From: Mesohalobacter salilacus
GTDB taxonomy: Bacteria > Bacteroidota > Bacteroidia > Flavobacteriales > Flavobacteriaceae
Direction: 5' to 3'
Assembly: GCA_003931895.1 (NCBI GenBank)
Contig: RRZV01000017.1
Location: 62,001-126,000, forward strand
Length of the DNA: 64,000 nt
Below, one piece after another: positions 1 to 8,296 of the stretch. A program made the position numbers and the translations under genes. Each line of letters opens with the position of its first letter. Within the stretch, counting starts at the first letter, position 1. The notes beneath the pieces are model-generated. The model was not told the DNA's origin. It worked only from the letters and a program-made list of their open reading frames with translations, and searched no databases.

Positions 1-2
1 AC

Positions 3-578
3 TTTGCGCTATTTAATGCCATGAACATGAGGTTAAGAGAAAGGGGTATTTCGGGTTTTAGTGACTATTACGAGTATTTTAAAAAGAACAATAAAGATCC
101 ATATTATGCAAACCAGCTTGAGCTGGTTTATGAAAAAAAGCAGAGTTTAGCACCAGGACAACCGGCTCCGGACTTTAAGCTCGAAGATATTGACGGTAAA
201 ATGGTATCTTTAAGCGACTTTAAAGGTAAATATGTATATCTCGATTTTTGGCATACAGGCTGTCCGTATTGCATAAAAGAAACAGATGCCTATGTGGAAC
301 TTTATGCCGACTATGCCGACAAGGACATTGCATTTGTAAGCATTTCTGCAGATCTTGATAAAAGTAAATGGAAGAATTATGTTTTGGACAACAAAAATGC
401 GGGTGTAAGTCTCATCACTGAAAATTTTTGGGATTCAGAAGAATTTCAAAACTATCAAATTATTAGTTCGCCTACCTATGTTCTTGTTGATAAAGAAGGG
501 AATATCATAGACTCTAAAGCCCCGTTTCCGTCATCACCTGAAATAAGAGAAACTTTTGATGAACTTTTAAAAAATTAG
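3..578 (+). CDS. TlpA-like thioredoxin-fold protein, 5' partial
   Basis: C-terminal part of a TlpA/ResA/AhpC-type thiol-disulfide oxidoreductase. The frame is open to the window edge, so the true start lies upstream and the Met codon at position 21 is probably internal. After about 50 residues of a helical, charged segment comes the typical entry APDFKLEDIDG, then the active site WHTGCPYC, with the two Cys codons at 261 and 270, and the cis-Pro loop SSPTYVLVD. Bacteroidota proteins of this layout are usually periplasmic and membrane- or lipid-anchored, with an N-terminal domain ahead of the thioredoxin fold; that part cannot be seen here. Role inferred: reduction or exchange of disulfides in the cell envelope. 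The family call is secure; substrate and full length are unknown. Confidence 0.85.
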   Translation, partial: FALFNAMNMRLRERGISGFSDYYEYFKKNNKDPYYANQLELVYEKKQSLAPGQPAPDFKLEDIDGKMVSLSDFKGKYVYLDFWHTGCPYCIKETDAYVELYADYADKDIAFVSISADLDKSKWKNYVLDNKNAGVSLITENFWDSEEFQNYQIISSPTYVLVDKEGNIIDSKAPFPSSPEIRETFDELLKN

Positions 579-606
579 CCAAATAAAAGAATTTATAGAA
601 TCATAA

Positions 607-2052
607 ATGATTAGTTTCTTTATAATCCTTTACCTGTTACTCACCCTTGGCATTGGCTATTGGGCTTCTAAAAGAATCAAAACCTCCGGCGATTTTACCT
701 TAGCAGGAAAAAGCCTATCTACTCCTTTGGTAGCGGTAACACTCTTCGCGACATGGTTTGGTAGTGGTTCTGTCATGGGAAATCCAGCCTATTTCATAAG
801 AGATGGGTTTTCGGCTTATACCACATTGATATTAACTACGGTGGTGGGTCTAGTTATTGTGGCTTATTTATTCTCAGATAGGTTGTATAAGTTAAATATC
901 GTTACTGTAAATGATTTCTTTAGAATCAGGTACAACAAAACCATTGAAACGACTTCATCTGTACTTATGGTGTTTACTTATCCCCATTGGATTGCCGCCC
1001 AGTTTGTTGCCTTAGCCTATTTGTTTAATTCCAAATTAGGTGTTCCTATTAATTACGGTATTTTTCTCGGCGCCGGAATCGTTGTGTTTTACACCTATAT
1101 CGGTGGCATGTGGGCAGTTGCTTATACAGATATGATACAAAGTATCATGATACTTGTGGGTTTAGTCATCCTTTTATTAGAAATACTCAACCAAACTGAG
1201 GGTATTTCTCCAATTTTTGCTGATAAACCACCTGAATTTTTCAGTTTATATCCTGAAAATGGTAGTATAGAAGAATGGTCAAGTTATACGGCTTTACTGC
1301 TCGCTTTTACCGCTGGAGCTATACCGGTCCAAGAAATCTATCAACGGGTGTTTTCTGCAAAAAGCCAAAGAGCTGCACGCCATGGTCTACTCCTGGGTGG
1401 TCTTTTGCTCACAGTTGTTGCTACTGTTCCGCTTATTATTGGATTAGGCGGCATCTATCTAAACCCTCATATAATTACTGATGGTAATTACCAAAACGTG
1501 ATACCGACTTTAGTGAATACAATGATGGGGCTTCCTGTTCAAATCTTATTTTACGGGGCATTAATTTCAGCCCTTTTAAGTACATGTAGCGGCGCTTTGC
1601 TGGCACCTGCCTCTGTGATTGGAGAAAACCTTATCAAACCTTATGCACCCGGGATTACAGATAGCCGTTTACTCCTATTTACACGATTTAGTGTCGTTTT
1701 AGTAGCATTAATAGCCTGCTATTTTGCCTTTGGAGATGGTGACATCGTTAAACTTATAGAAGCTTCATTAGCACTTATTTTAGTTTGCCTGTTTGCCCCG
1801 TTTACCTTTGGGTTGTTTTGGAAAAAGGCCTCAGTTGGCGGTGCCTGGTCTGCAATGGTAGTCGGTGGTTTAACCTGGTTCACATGCTTGATGTTTGACA
1901 CTGTTATCGATGCTACGATATATGGGTTTGTAGCGAGTTGTATCAGTATGATTTTAGGGAGTCTTGTTTTTAAAGATAAAAAAATAAATACCCTAACCAA
2001 ACCTCACAGGTCTTCCTCCACAGGCGGACAGGCGAGACCTGTGAGGTCTTGA
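607..2052 (+). CDS. Sodium:solute symporter (SSS family)
   Basis: A 481-residue polytopic inner-membrane protein with about 13 hydrophobic segments and the SSS/SLC5 pattern: a short first helix, GYWASKR, then the LAGKSLSTPLVAVTLFATWF region and the conserved helix around FTAGAIPVQEIYQRVFSAK. It should couple sodium entry to uptake of an organic solute; the substrate cannot be read from sequence. The last about 15 residues (HRSSSTGGQARPVRS) are not membrane protein in character. They are encoded by a 13-bp inverted repeat (2001-2047) that runs up to the stop codon, so the native C-terminus has probably been replaced or extended by a repeat. It starts the same-strand run through 8200 and is followed 35 bases later by a RidA-like lipoprotein. 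Confidence 0.9.
   Translation: MISFFIILYLLLTLGIGYWASKRIKTSGDFTLAGKSLSTPLVAVTLFATWFGSGSVMGNPAYFIRDGFSAYTTLILTTVVGLVIVAYLFSDRLYKLNIVTVNDFFRIRYNKTIETTSSVLMVFTYPHWIAAQFVALAYLFNSKLGVPINYGIFLGAGIVVFYTYIGGMWAVAYTDMIQSIMILVGLVILLLEILNQTEGISPIFADKPPEFFSLYPENGSIEEWSSYTALLLAFTAGAIPVQEIYQRVFSAKSQRAARHGLLLGGLLLTVVATVPLIIGLGGIYLNPHIITDGNYQNVIPTLVNTMMGLPVQILFYGALISALLSTCSGALLAPASVIGENLIKPYAPGITDSRLLLFTRFSVVLVALIACYFAFGDGDIVKLIEASLALILVCLFAPFTFGLFWKKASVGGAWSAMVVGGLTWFTCLMFDTVIDATIYGFVASCISMILGSLVFKDKKINTLTKPHRSSSTGGQARPVRS
2001..2047. repeat. 13-bp inverted repeat at the end of the symporter gene
   Basis: ACCTCACAGGTCT at 2001-2013 is the exact reverse complement of AGACCTGTGAGGT at 2035-2047, with a 21-base loop that is C/G-rich compared with the surroundings. 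It lies inside the symporter frame, just before its stop. Palindromes with an ACCTGTGAGGT core are, from memory, dispersed in Flavobacteriaceae genomes. There is no T-run after it, so a simple intrinsic terminator is less likely. Confidence 0.8.
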
Positions 2053-2087
2053 TGATCAGATAAATTAATAATTAGAAAATATAACAA

Positions 2088-2603
2088 ATGAAAACACTAA
2101 AACTACAATTCGCTTTAATGACGTTGTTCATCTTTTCAATATTAAGTTGTGTTGAAAATGAAAAAAAGCCAACCGAGAAAACAGTATCAAAAACAGTTGA
2201 AAAGTCCTCAACAGAAAAACCTGAATACTTCCTACTCCGACCAGAAATTGAAAAGGCCTACGGCTACTCACACGCTGTCAAAATAGGAAATCACATCAAA
2301 ATTTCAGGCGCGGTTAGTATGGACGATGAAGGCAATCCCACAGCAGTTGACGACTTCTTACAGCAAATGAAAAATTGCTACGCCGATTTAGATAAAATTC
2401 TAAAACACTACGGCTGCACCTTTGACGATGTGGTCAAAGAAGATGTGTTTACCACAAACATGCCGTTGTTTCTGGAACATGCTGAATACCGAAATGAAAT
2501 TTACAAAAACCATTTTCCAACAGGCTCATGGTTGGGTGTAAAGGAACTGGCACTGCCGGAATTAATGATAGAAATTGAATTGGAAGTATATAAAACAAAA
2601 TAA
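2088..2603 (+). CDS. RidA/YjgF-family lipoprotein
   Basis: 171 residues. The start gives a lipoprotein signal (hydrophobic stretch to residue 20, lipobox ILSC), then a Glu/Lys-rich spacer of about 25 residues and one RidA (YjgF/YER057c/UK114) domain from about residue 50 to the end (GYSHAVKIGNHIKISG near its start, the EI-rich last strand MIEIELEVYK). RidA proteins form trimers and, in the enzymatically active group, hydrolyse reactive enamines/imines. That activity depends on an Arg in a P-A-R-S motif; here the corresponding stretch reads PTGS, so the Arg is missing. The protein is also exported, unlike cytosolic RidA. Deaminase activity is therefore doubtful. It sits in a same-strand run with an SDR and an S33 peptidase, 20-35 bases apart. 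Confidence 0.85.
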   Translation: MKTLKLQFALMTLFIFSILSCVENEKKPTEKTVSKTVEKSSTEKPEYFLLRPEIEKAYGYSHAVKIGNHIKISGAVSMDDEGNPTAVDDFLQQMKNCYADLDKILKHYGCTFDDVVKEDVFTTNMPLFLEHAEYRNEIYKNHFPTGSWLGVKELALPELMIEIELEVYKTK

Positions 2604-2622
2604 CAATCGAAAATAAACTATC

Positions 2623-3378
2623 ATGGACTTACAACTCAAAGGAAAAAACGCCATCGTTACCGGTGGCAGTAAAGGTATAGGAAGAAGTATTGCTTTAAAC
2701 TTAGCCGAAGAAGGCACCAACGTGGCCATTTGCGCTCGCGGTGAAGACGCCTTAAAAAAGACCGAAAAAGAACTGCTTGACAAAGGCGTAAAGGTGGTCG
2801 CTCTTCCTTGCGATGTTGGAAACCCAGAACAGTTAGATGATTTTCTCGACCAGGTAAAAGACCAGTTTGGAGCTGTAGATATTTTAGTCAATAATGTTTC
2901 AGCTTTAAGCTTAGGAGATGACTACAGCGATTGGGAAACTTCCATTAATGTAGATTTATTGGGTAGTGTAAAAGGCACAAGAAAAGTCATTCCGTGGATG
3001 ATTGAAAACGGCAGTGGGAACATATTGTTCATTTCCTCAGGTTCCGGGCTTGAAGCCGGTTCGCCTCCTGCTTACGCCGCGGTAAAAGCAGCCATCATTA
3101 GCTATTCTAAAACCATGGCTATTCAATTGGCACCAAAAAACATTAGGGTCAATACGCTGGCGCCAGGTTCTGTAGAGTTTCCCGGTGGATTATGGGAACA
3201 AACCAAAACTGAAAACCCACCCTTTTATGACATGATATTGAATATGATTCCATCAGGCAGACTGGGGACGCCGGACGAAATTGGTAAGGTCGCGACATTT
3301 ATTGTATCACCCTGCGCCAGTTGGGTGGTTGGCACCTGCCTGGCGGTAGATGGTGGACAGCATAAGGCGAATTTGTAA
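2623..3378 (+). CDS. Short-chain dehydrogenase/reductase (SDR)
   Basis: A classical SDR of 251 residues with a Rossmann fold. Visible motifs are the NAD(P)-binding TGGSKGIG near residue 13, the NNVS stretch in place of the usual NNAG, the catalytic Ser in ISSGSG, and YAAVK (Tyr-x3-Lys) around residue 155. The end (AVDGG) is typical of FabG-like reductases. No signal peptide, so cytosolic. It is 19 bases after the RidA-like gene and 24 before the S33 peptidase, so co-transcription is likely. The substrate is unknown; it is not obviously the fatty-acid FabG because no fab genes are near. Confidence 0.9.
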   Translation: MDLQLKGKNAIVTGGSKGIGRSIALNLAEEGTNVAICARGEDALKKTEKELLDKGVKVVALPCDVGNPEQLDDFLDQVKDQFGAVDILVNNVSALSLGDDYSDWETSINVDLLGSVKGTRKVIPWMIENGSGNILFISSGSGLEAGSPPAYAAVKAAIISYSKTMAIQLAPKNIRVNTLAPGSVEFPGGLWEQTKTENPPFYDMILNMIPSGRLGTPDEIGKVATFIVSPCASWVVGTCLAVDGGQHKANL

Positions 3379-3402
3379 ACTAACATTATAAAAAAATTTA
3401 AG

Positions 3403-4464
3403 ATGAAAACTGTAAAAATTTTATACGTATTAATTGCTATTACATTGATAGGATGTGTTCAAAATCAAGAAAAATCAACAACAACTGAAGATGAAGATAC
3501 CGTTAAAGCCAACGATTTTTTCGATTATTCCAACAGCGATGACCAATGGACTGGCGGCGTCGGGATGATTCCGATTGAAACACCAAAAGGCACTTTTAAC
3601 GTGTATACCAAACGCATGGGGAACAATCCTAAAATGCGAGTTCTTTTACTTCATGGCGGCCCCGGTGGAACACATGAAGAATTTGGGAATTTTGACGGCT
3701 ATCTACCAAATGAAGAAATTGAGTACATCTATTACGACCAACTCGATTCTTATTACAGCGACAAACCTAACGACCCAAGCCTTTGGACCACTGCACGTTT
3801 TGTAGAAGAAGTGGAGCAAGTGCGCCAAGCCTTAGGGCTAAATAAAGATAACTTTTATTTGCTCGGTCAATCTTGGGGTGGCATTTTGGCTATGGAATAT
3901 GCTTTGAAATATCAAGATAATTTAAAAGGTTTAATTATTTCAAATATGGTAGCCAGTGTTCCGGAATACAACAAATACGCTCAAGACGTATTAGGGCCAC
4001 AACTCCCTGAGGAGGTCTTAAAAGAAATTCAACAAATTGAAGCGGTTAAAGATTATGCCAATCCGAGATACGAAGAGCTTTTAATGACCCATTTTTACAC
4101 CGAACATATTCTCCGTATGCCTTTAGAAAAATGGCCAAAATCTATCCACCTGTTGTTTGAACATCTCAATCCGGACATTTACGTTTATATGCAAGGGCCG
4201 AGCGAATTTGGCATAACAGAAGAAGCCACTTTAAGTGACTGGGATGTTTCTGAAAGGCTGAAGGAAATTAAAACTCCAACCCTTATGCTTGGTGCAAAAC
4301 ATGACACCATGGATCCAAAATATATGGCGTGGATGGCTACTGAAGTTCAAAACGGCAGAAGTGTAACGACCAATGGCAGTCATTGTTCGCAGTTTGACGA
4401 TCCTGAAAACTTTTTTAGCGGATTAATCACTTTCATCAAAGATGTAGATAGTGGCAATTTCTAA
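3403..4464 (+). CDS. Lipoprotein alpha/beta-hydrolase, proline iminopeptidase-like (S33)
   Basis: 353 residues with a lipoprotein signal (lipobox LIGC, Cys18) and an alpha/beta-hydrolase domain of the S33 proline iminopeptidase/tricorn-interacting-factor type. The oxyanion motif LLLHGGPGG is at about residues 82-90, the nucleophile is Ser157 in GQSWGG, the acid is in GAKHDTMDP and the His in NGSHCSQF. This complete triad predicts cleavage of N-terminal residues, classically proline, from peptides. As a lipoprotein it would act in the periplasm or at the outer membrane, upstream of peptide or amino acid uptake. The neighbouring sodium symporter could import the product, but this is only inferred from position. 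Confidence 0.88.
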   Translation: MKTVKILYVLIAITLIGCVQNQEKSTTTEDEDTVKANDFFDYSNSDDQWTGGVGMIPIETPKGTFNVYTKRMGNNPKMRVLLLHGGPGGTHEEFGNFDGYLPNEEIEYIYYDQLDSYYSDKPNDPSLWTTARFVEEVEQVRQALGLNKDNFYLLGQSWGGILAMEYALKYQDNLKGLIISNMVASVPEYNKYAQDVLGPQLPEEVLKEIQQIEAVKDYANPRYEELLMTHFYTEHILRMPLEKWPKSIHLLFEHLNPDIYVYMQGPSEFGITEEATLSDWDVSERLKEIKTPTLMLGAKHDTMDPKYMAWMATEVQNGRSVTTNGSHCSQFDDPENFFSGLITFIKDVDSGNF

Positions 4465-4500
4465 GTTTTATAGCAAAACCTAATCTTTAAACTAACCAAC

Positions 4501-5541
4501 ATGAAAATCAAAACTTCGTTTATTATCGCCTTAGTAATAGGTCTTCTATGTATTACCTCCTGGGAACTCTACTGGCGTTCTCAGGGCTATTTTCCAGATT
4601 TAGACGATGATAAATACCTGTGGGCACGAACCCGTGCAAAAGTTGACAACGCCTCAAAAGACGATGTGGTGCTTACAGGCTCTTCGCGGGTCTTGTTTAA
4701 TATTCAAGTGCCTAAATGGAAAGAATTAACCGGCATTCAACCCATTCAACTCGCTAATGCGGGAGCGACACCCTTACCTGTTTTTCATGATATTGTTGAA
4801 AATACCGATTTCAAAGGCACCGTCATCGTTGGTGTTACGCCGGGGCTGTTTTTTTCAACGACTTTTGAGCAAGCGCCACCTTGGCGAAGAGCGGCTTCAC
4901 GTTCAGAGTTTTATGACAATCGAACTTACGCGCAACGTTTAAATTACGCTTTATCCATTCCGCTTCAAAATTCCCTGGCGTTTATCAGCAATGATGATGA
5001 AAAATGGCATGATGATATCAACCTCAAAGCTTTATTGAACACCATCGAATGGGCTGACAGAAATGATCGAGCTAATGATCCGCCATTTTACCGATTTCAA
5101 GACATAGACATCAATAGAAATGTGCGGATGAAAAACAGAATGCTCACCGATACCACTTTTGCTAATTCGGTAAAAACCATTTGGAAATTCTTCATGTCAG
5201 GAGATAAACCACCGCCCGATAAGGACTCTACAATCGCTTTTTTTGTTGAAGATGCTAAAAAATTTACAGCCCGTGGTGGTCAGGTTATTTTGTTGAGAAA
5301 TCCATCGGATGGTTTTTTTAAAGATTTAGAAAGCAAAGGCTTACCTCGAGATAAATTTTGGGAAGAATTGGTGGCCAAAGCCAATGTGCCAGCTTATCAC
5401 TATCAGGATTATAAAAGCTTAAGCGCTTTTGAAACTGTAGAATGGTCACATTTATCGGCAAGCGATGCCGATCAGTTTACTGAAAATTTTGTCCACATTT
5501 TGTTGGAAGATGGACTTATCACTAACCTTAAAACCAATTAG
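4501..5541 (+). CDS. Membrane-anchored SGNH-like protein, partner of the MBOAT gene
   Basis: 346 residues with one N-terminal membrane helix (residues 5-22) and a large periplasmic domain. A GSSR motif (Gly60-Ser-Ser-Arg), followed by a strand-helix pattern (PIQLANAGATPLPVF), resembles the first block of SGNH/DltD/AlgJ-type proteins. A C-terminal His317 in WSHLSASDAD could complete the active site. The gene ends 2 bases before an MBOAT acyltransferase, the usual arrangement in alginate (AlgJ/X-AlgI) and other O-acylation systems in which an SGNH protein receives the acyl group outside. The function is therefore inferred as acyl transfer to an envelope polymer. No family name is recognised with certainty. 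Confidence 0.7.
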   Translation: MKIKTSFIIALVIGLLCITSWELYWRSQGYFPDLDDDKYLWARTRAKVDNASKDDVVLTGSSRVLFNIQVPKWKELTGIQPIQLANAGATPLPVFHDIVENTDFKGTVIVGVTPGLFFSTTFEQAPPWRRAASRSEFYDNRTYAQRLNYALSIPLQNSLAFISNDDEKWHDDINLKALLNTIEWADRNDRANDPPFYRFQDIDINRNVRMKNRMLTDTTFANSVKTIWKFFMSGDKPPPDKDSTIAFFVEDAKKFTARGGQVILLRNPSDGFFKDLESKGLPRDKFWEELVAKANVPAYHYQDYKSLSAFETVEWSHLSASDADQFTENFVHILLEDGLITNLKTN

Positions 5542-5543
5542 TC

Positions 5544-6959
5544 ATGCTGTTTAATTCATTGAGTTTTATCGTGTTTTTGGTGATTGTTTTGGCATTGTAT
5601 TATTCCAAAATTTTCAATTGGACCAATAAAAAAAGAATGTTGTTGTTGGCCAGTTATGTGTTTTACGGCCTTTGGAATCCACCTTTGGTTGTATTGCTTT
5701 GGATTTCAACCATAGTCGACTGGACCGCTGGAAATAAATTAGCTGTAGAAACCAATCAGCGCAAACGCAAATTGTGGTTGATGCTCAGTTTATTTGTCAA
5801 CTTAGGCTTTTTGGCTTTTTTTAAATACCGTGATTTTTTATTAGACAATTTTACAGCCGCAGTCAATTCTTATGGTTATGGTTACGAGGCGCAACCTATG
5901 GATATCATTTTACCCATGGGGATTTCGTTTTACACGTTTCAAACCATGTCTTACACCATAGACATGTATAAACGAAAAACTGAACGCGCCAGAACGTTTT
6001 TAGATTTTGCGTTATATGTCACGTTTTTTCCACAGCTCGTCGCCGGTCCAATCGTAAGGGCTCAAGATTTGATTACCCAATTTTATGAGGAAAAAAAGGC
6101 CAGTGTCAACCAATTTTTATGGGGTGTGTTTTTACTGACTATCGGTTTATTTCAAAAAGTTGTTTTAGCCGATACCTTGTTGGCTGATACTTCAGATAAA
6201 GTCTTTGGTTCGCAGAAAATTTTGAATACCCTAGACGCATGGACAGGCACTTTGGCCTTTTCAGGACAGATATTTTTTGACTTTGCCGGCTACTCCACTT
6301 GCGCCATCGGCATTGCCTTGATGTTAGGCATCATTTTACCGGACAACTTTAAATATCCTTATGCATCAATTGGATTTTCAGATTTATGGCGACGTTGGCA
6401 CATCACTTTATCCACATGGCTGAGAGATTATTTATACATTCCATTAGGCGGTAATCGGTTTGGCATCGCAAGAATGTATGCCGCCTTGATGATTACCATG
6501 TTGCTCGGTGGACTTTGGCATGGTGCGGCTTGGACGTTTGTGATTTGGGGTGCTTTGCATGGATTGTATTTGATTATTGAACGTATGTTGAGGTCTAAAA
6601 TTCATATTAAAATCAATGCTTTTAATGGAATCATCCTCGCCTTATTGACTTATATCATGGTCAATTTTACCTGGGTGTTTTTTAGAGCAAGAGAATTTTC
6701 TGTGGCTAAAAACATGCTGTCGTCCATGCTCTTTTTAAATGATGAAGGCGAAAAAATCATAGCCACGTTTGATGTATTCAAAGTCTTTGTTTTAATCAGT
6801 TTCTTGTTTATTTCACATTGGCTGATGCGCAATACTTCACTCAAAGCAGTGTCCTTAAAAATATCACCTGTCGTTTTAGGCATTTTCTGGGCGTTAATGC
6901 TATTTCTGATTGTGATTTCTCAAGGCAGTGGCGAACAGTTTATTTATTTCCAATTTTAA
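5544..6959 (+). CDS. MBOAT family O-acyltransferase (AlgI/DltB-like)
   Basis: 471 residues, about 10-12 membrane helices. It carries the standard MBOAT signatures: PMGISFYTFQTMSYTID, VAGPIVRAQDL, WRRWHITLSTWLRDYLYIPL, and the catalytic pair His326 (in GLWHGAAW) and His339 (in GALHGLYL). Family members pass acyl groups from a cytoplasmic donor across the membrane to an exported acceptor such as alginate, teichoic acid or another polysaccharide. Length and order match AlgI. It follows the SGNH-like gene by 2 bases and precedes a DUF418 membrane protein by 17. No polysaccharide polymerase gene is adjacent, so the acceptor polymer is unknown. Confidence 0.93.
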   Translation: MLFNSLSFIVFLVIVLALYYSKIFNWTNKKRMLLLASYVFYGLWNPPLVVLLWISTIVDWTAGNKLAVETNQRKRKLWLMLSLFVNLGFLAFFKYRDFLLDNFTAAVNSYGYGYEAQPMDIILPMGISFYTFQTMSYTIDMYKRKTERARTFLDFALYVTFFPQLVAGPIVRAQDLITQFYEEKKASVNQFLWGVFLLTIGLFQKVVLADTLLADTSDKVFGSQKILNTLDAWTGTLAFSGQIFFDFAGYSTCAIGIALMLGIILPDNFKYPYASIGFSDLWRRWHITLSTWLRDYLYIPLGGNRFGIARMYAALMITMLLGGLWHGAAWTFVIWGALHGLYLIIERMLRSKIHIKINAFNGIILALLTYIMVNFTWVFFRAREFSVAKNMLSSMLFLNDEGEKIIATFDVFKVFVLISFLFISHWLMRNTSLKAVSLKISPVVLGIFWALMLFLIVISQGSGEQFIYFQF

Positions 6960-6976
6960 TTTAAAAACCCAATCTA

Positions 6977-8200
6977 TTGAAAACTTTAAAACCCATTTCC
7001 AATCTGGACCGTATTGAATTTTTAGACATCCTCAGAGGCATGGCCATCTTTTTTATTTTCACCGCCAATATTCCGTTTTTCTCAGGGCTTTGGTTTTTTG
7101 AGCCGGACCATCCTACTAGAGAAATCAACCTGGCAAGTGATGAAGCTTTAAGGTATATTCATTACGTATTTGTAGATGGAAAATTTTATTCAATTTTTTC
7201 TTTACTCTTTGGAATAGGTTGTGTTATTCAATACAACAATGCCATTTCAAAAGGGGTTTCTTTTGCTTCGTTTTTTAATAAGCGTATGTTTTGGCTTTTG
7301 GTCATCGGTTTGATTCATTTGTTTTTGTTTTGGGCAGGAGATATTTTGACTTTATATGCCCTACTTGGGTTTGTGCTGGTTTGGTTTGTGAAGAAATCCG
7401 ATAAAACTTTATTGATAACTGCTGCTATTTTAATTCTAACGCCAATACTTAACTGGGCATTTATGCATTACACAAAAATTAATTATTACAATTATTTATT
7501 TGGGATAGAAAATTCAATTTATGCCTATTACAATATGCCAACCATAAAATTTGATGGTGGTATGATGCCCAACTTTCAGTTTTATTTGCAAAATGAAAAT
7601 ATTCTAAATTTAATTAAAATGAACCTCGGAAATGGTTTTGGAAGATTTGGGATGATTTTAGAAGAAGGTCGTTTTTTTAAGGTGTTTGGAATTTTTCTTA
7701 TTGGCCTTTGGACGGGACGACGAATTTTGAATGGCAATTTATTAACCCAAAAGCCATTTTTAAAAAAAGTGTTTTGGATTGGACTACTCATTGGTTTGCC
7801 TTTTAACCTGACAAGAGGTTATCTGCAATTTTATGCCGATAAAAATACGCTCAACGAATTCCTGCATGTCCTTTGTTATGCCCTGGGAACAGTGCCGTTG
7901 GCTTTGAGTATTGCTGCCGGTATTGCGCTGTTGTGTCTTAAAGGCAACAGATTTTTGAAACTATTCACTTCAGTGGGTAAAACAGCTTTAACCTGTTATT
8001 TAGTGCACACACTTGCAGGTATTGTTATCTTCTATGGGTTTGGGTTTGAATTGGCCGGTAAATATGGTTACACCATTGTGATGCTTATCGCCGCCATGAT
8101 TTTTTTAGGACAGGTCATTATCAGTAGTATTTGGTTGAAGTATTTTAGATATGGCCCAATGGAATGGGTTTGGCGTAAGTTGGTTTACAGGTTGAGTTAA
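6977..8200 (+). CDS. DUF418 family membrane protein (YeiB-like)
   Basis: 407 residues with about 9-10 membrane helices. The N-terminus has the DUF418/YeiB entry RIEFLDILRGMAIFFIF, and the C-terminus the DUF418 region with VGKTALTCYLVHTLAG and the closing GPMEWVWRKLVY. The start is TTG at 6977; the next in-frame ATG falls inside the conserved first helix, so TTG is the better choice. DUF418 proteins are distant relatives of the acyltransferase-3/heparan-acetyltransferase-like membrane group, and a role in modifying or moving an envelope component has been suggested but not proved. Tight spacing after the MBOAT gene suggests a shared transcript with the SGNH-MBOAT pair. Confidence 0.85.
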   Translation: MKTLKPISNLDRIEFLDILRGMAIFFIFTANIPFFSGLWFFEPDHPTREINLASDEALRYIHYVFVDGKFYSIFSLLFGIGCVIQYNNAISKGVSFASFFNKRMFWLLVIGLIHLFLFWAGDILTLYALLGFVLVWFVKKSDKTLLITAAILILTPILNWAFMHYTKINYYNYLFGIENSIYAYYNMPTIKFDGGMMPNFQFYLQNENILNLIKMNLGNGFGRFGMILEEGRFFKVFGIFLIGLWTGRRILNGNLLTQKPFLKKVFWIGLLIGLPFNLTRGYLQFYADKNTLNEFLHVLCYALGTVPLALSIAAGIALLCLKGNRFLKLFTSVGKTALTCYLVHTLAGIVIFYGFGFELAGKYGYTIVMLIAAMIFLGQVIISSIWLKYFRYGPMEWVWRKLVYRLS

Positions 8201-8237
8201 ATTAAAATTCATGTTAATAAATTGTAATTTATTGAAA

Positions 8238-8272
8238 TTTTGAACTTTTCATTTGACAATTTGTTACTTTTA
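8238..8272 (+). promoter_or_regulatory. Candidate promoter for the GapN-like gene
   Basis: TTTTG at 8238-8242 and TACTTTTA at 8265-8272 (7 of 8 to TAnnTTTG), with a 22-base spacer. The distance fits an ATG at 8297 better than the one at 8285. Confidence 0.45.
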
Positions 8273-8296
8273 ATCAAAATTTAAATGTTAACAATT

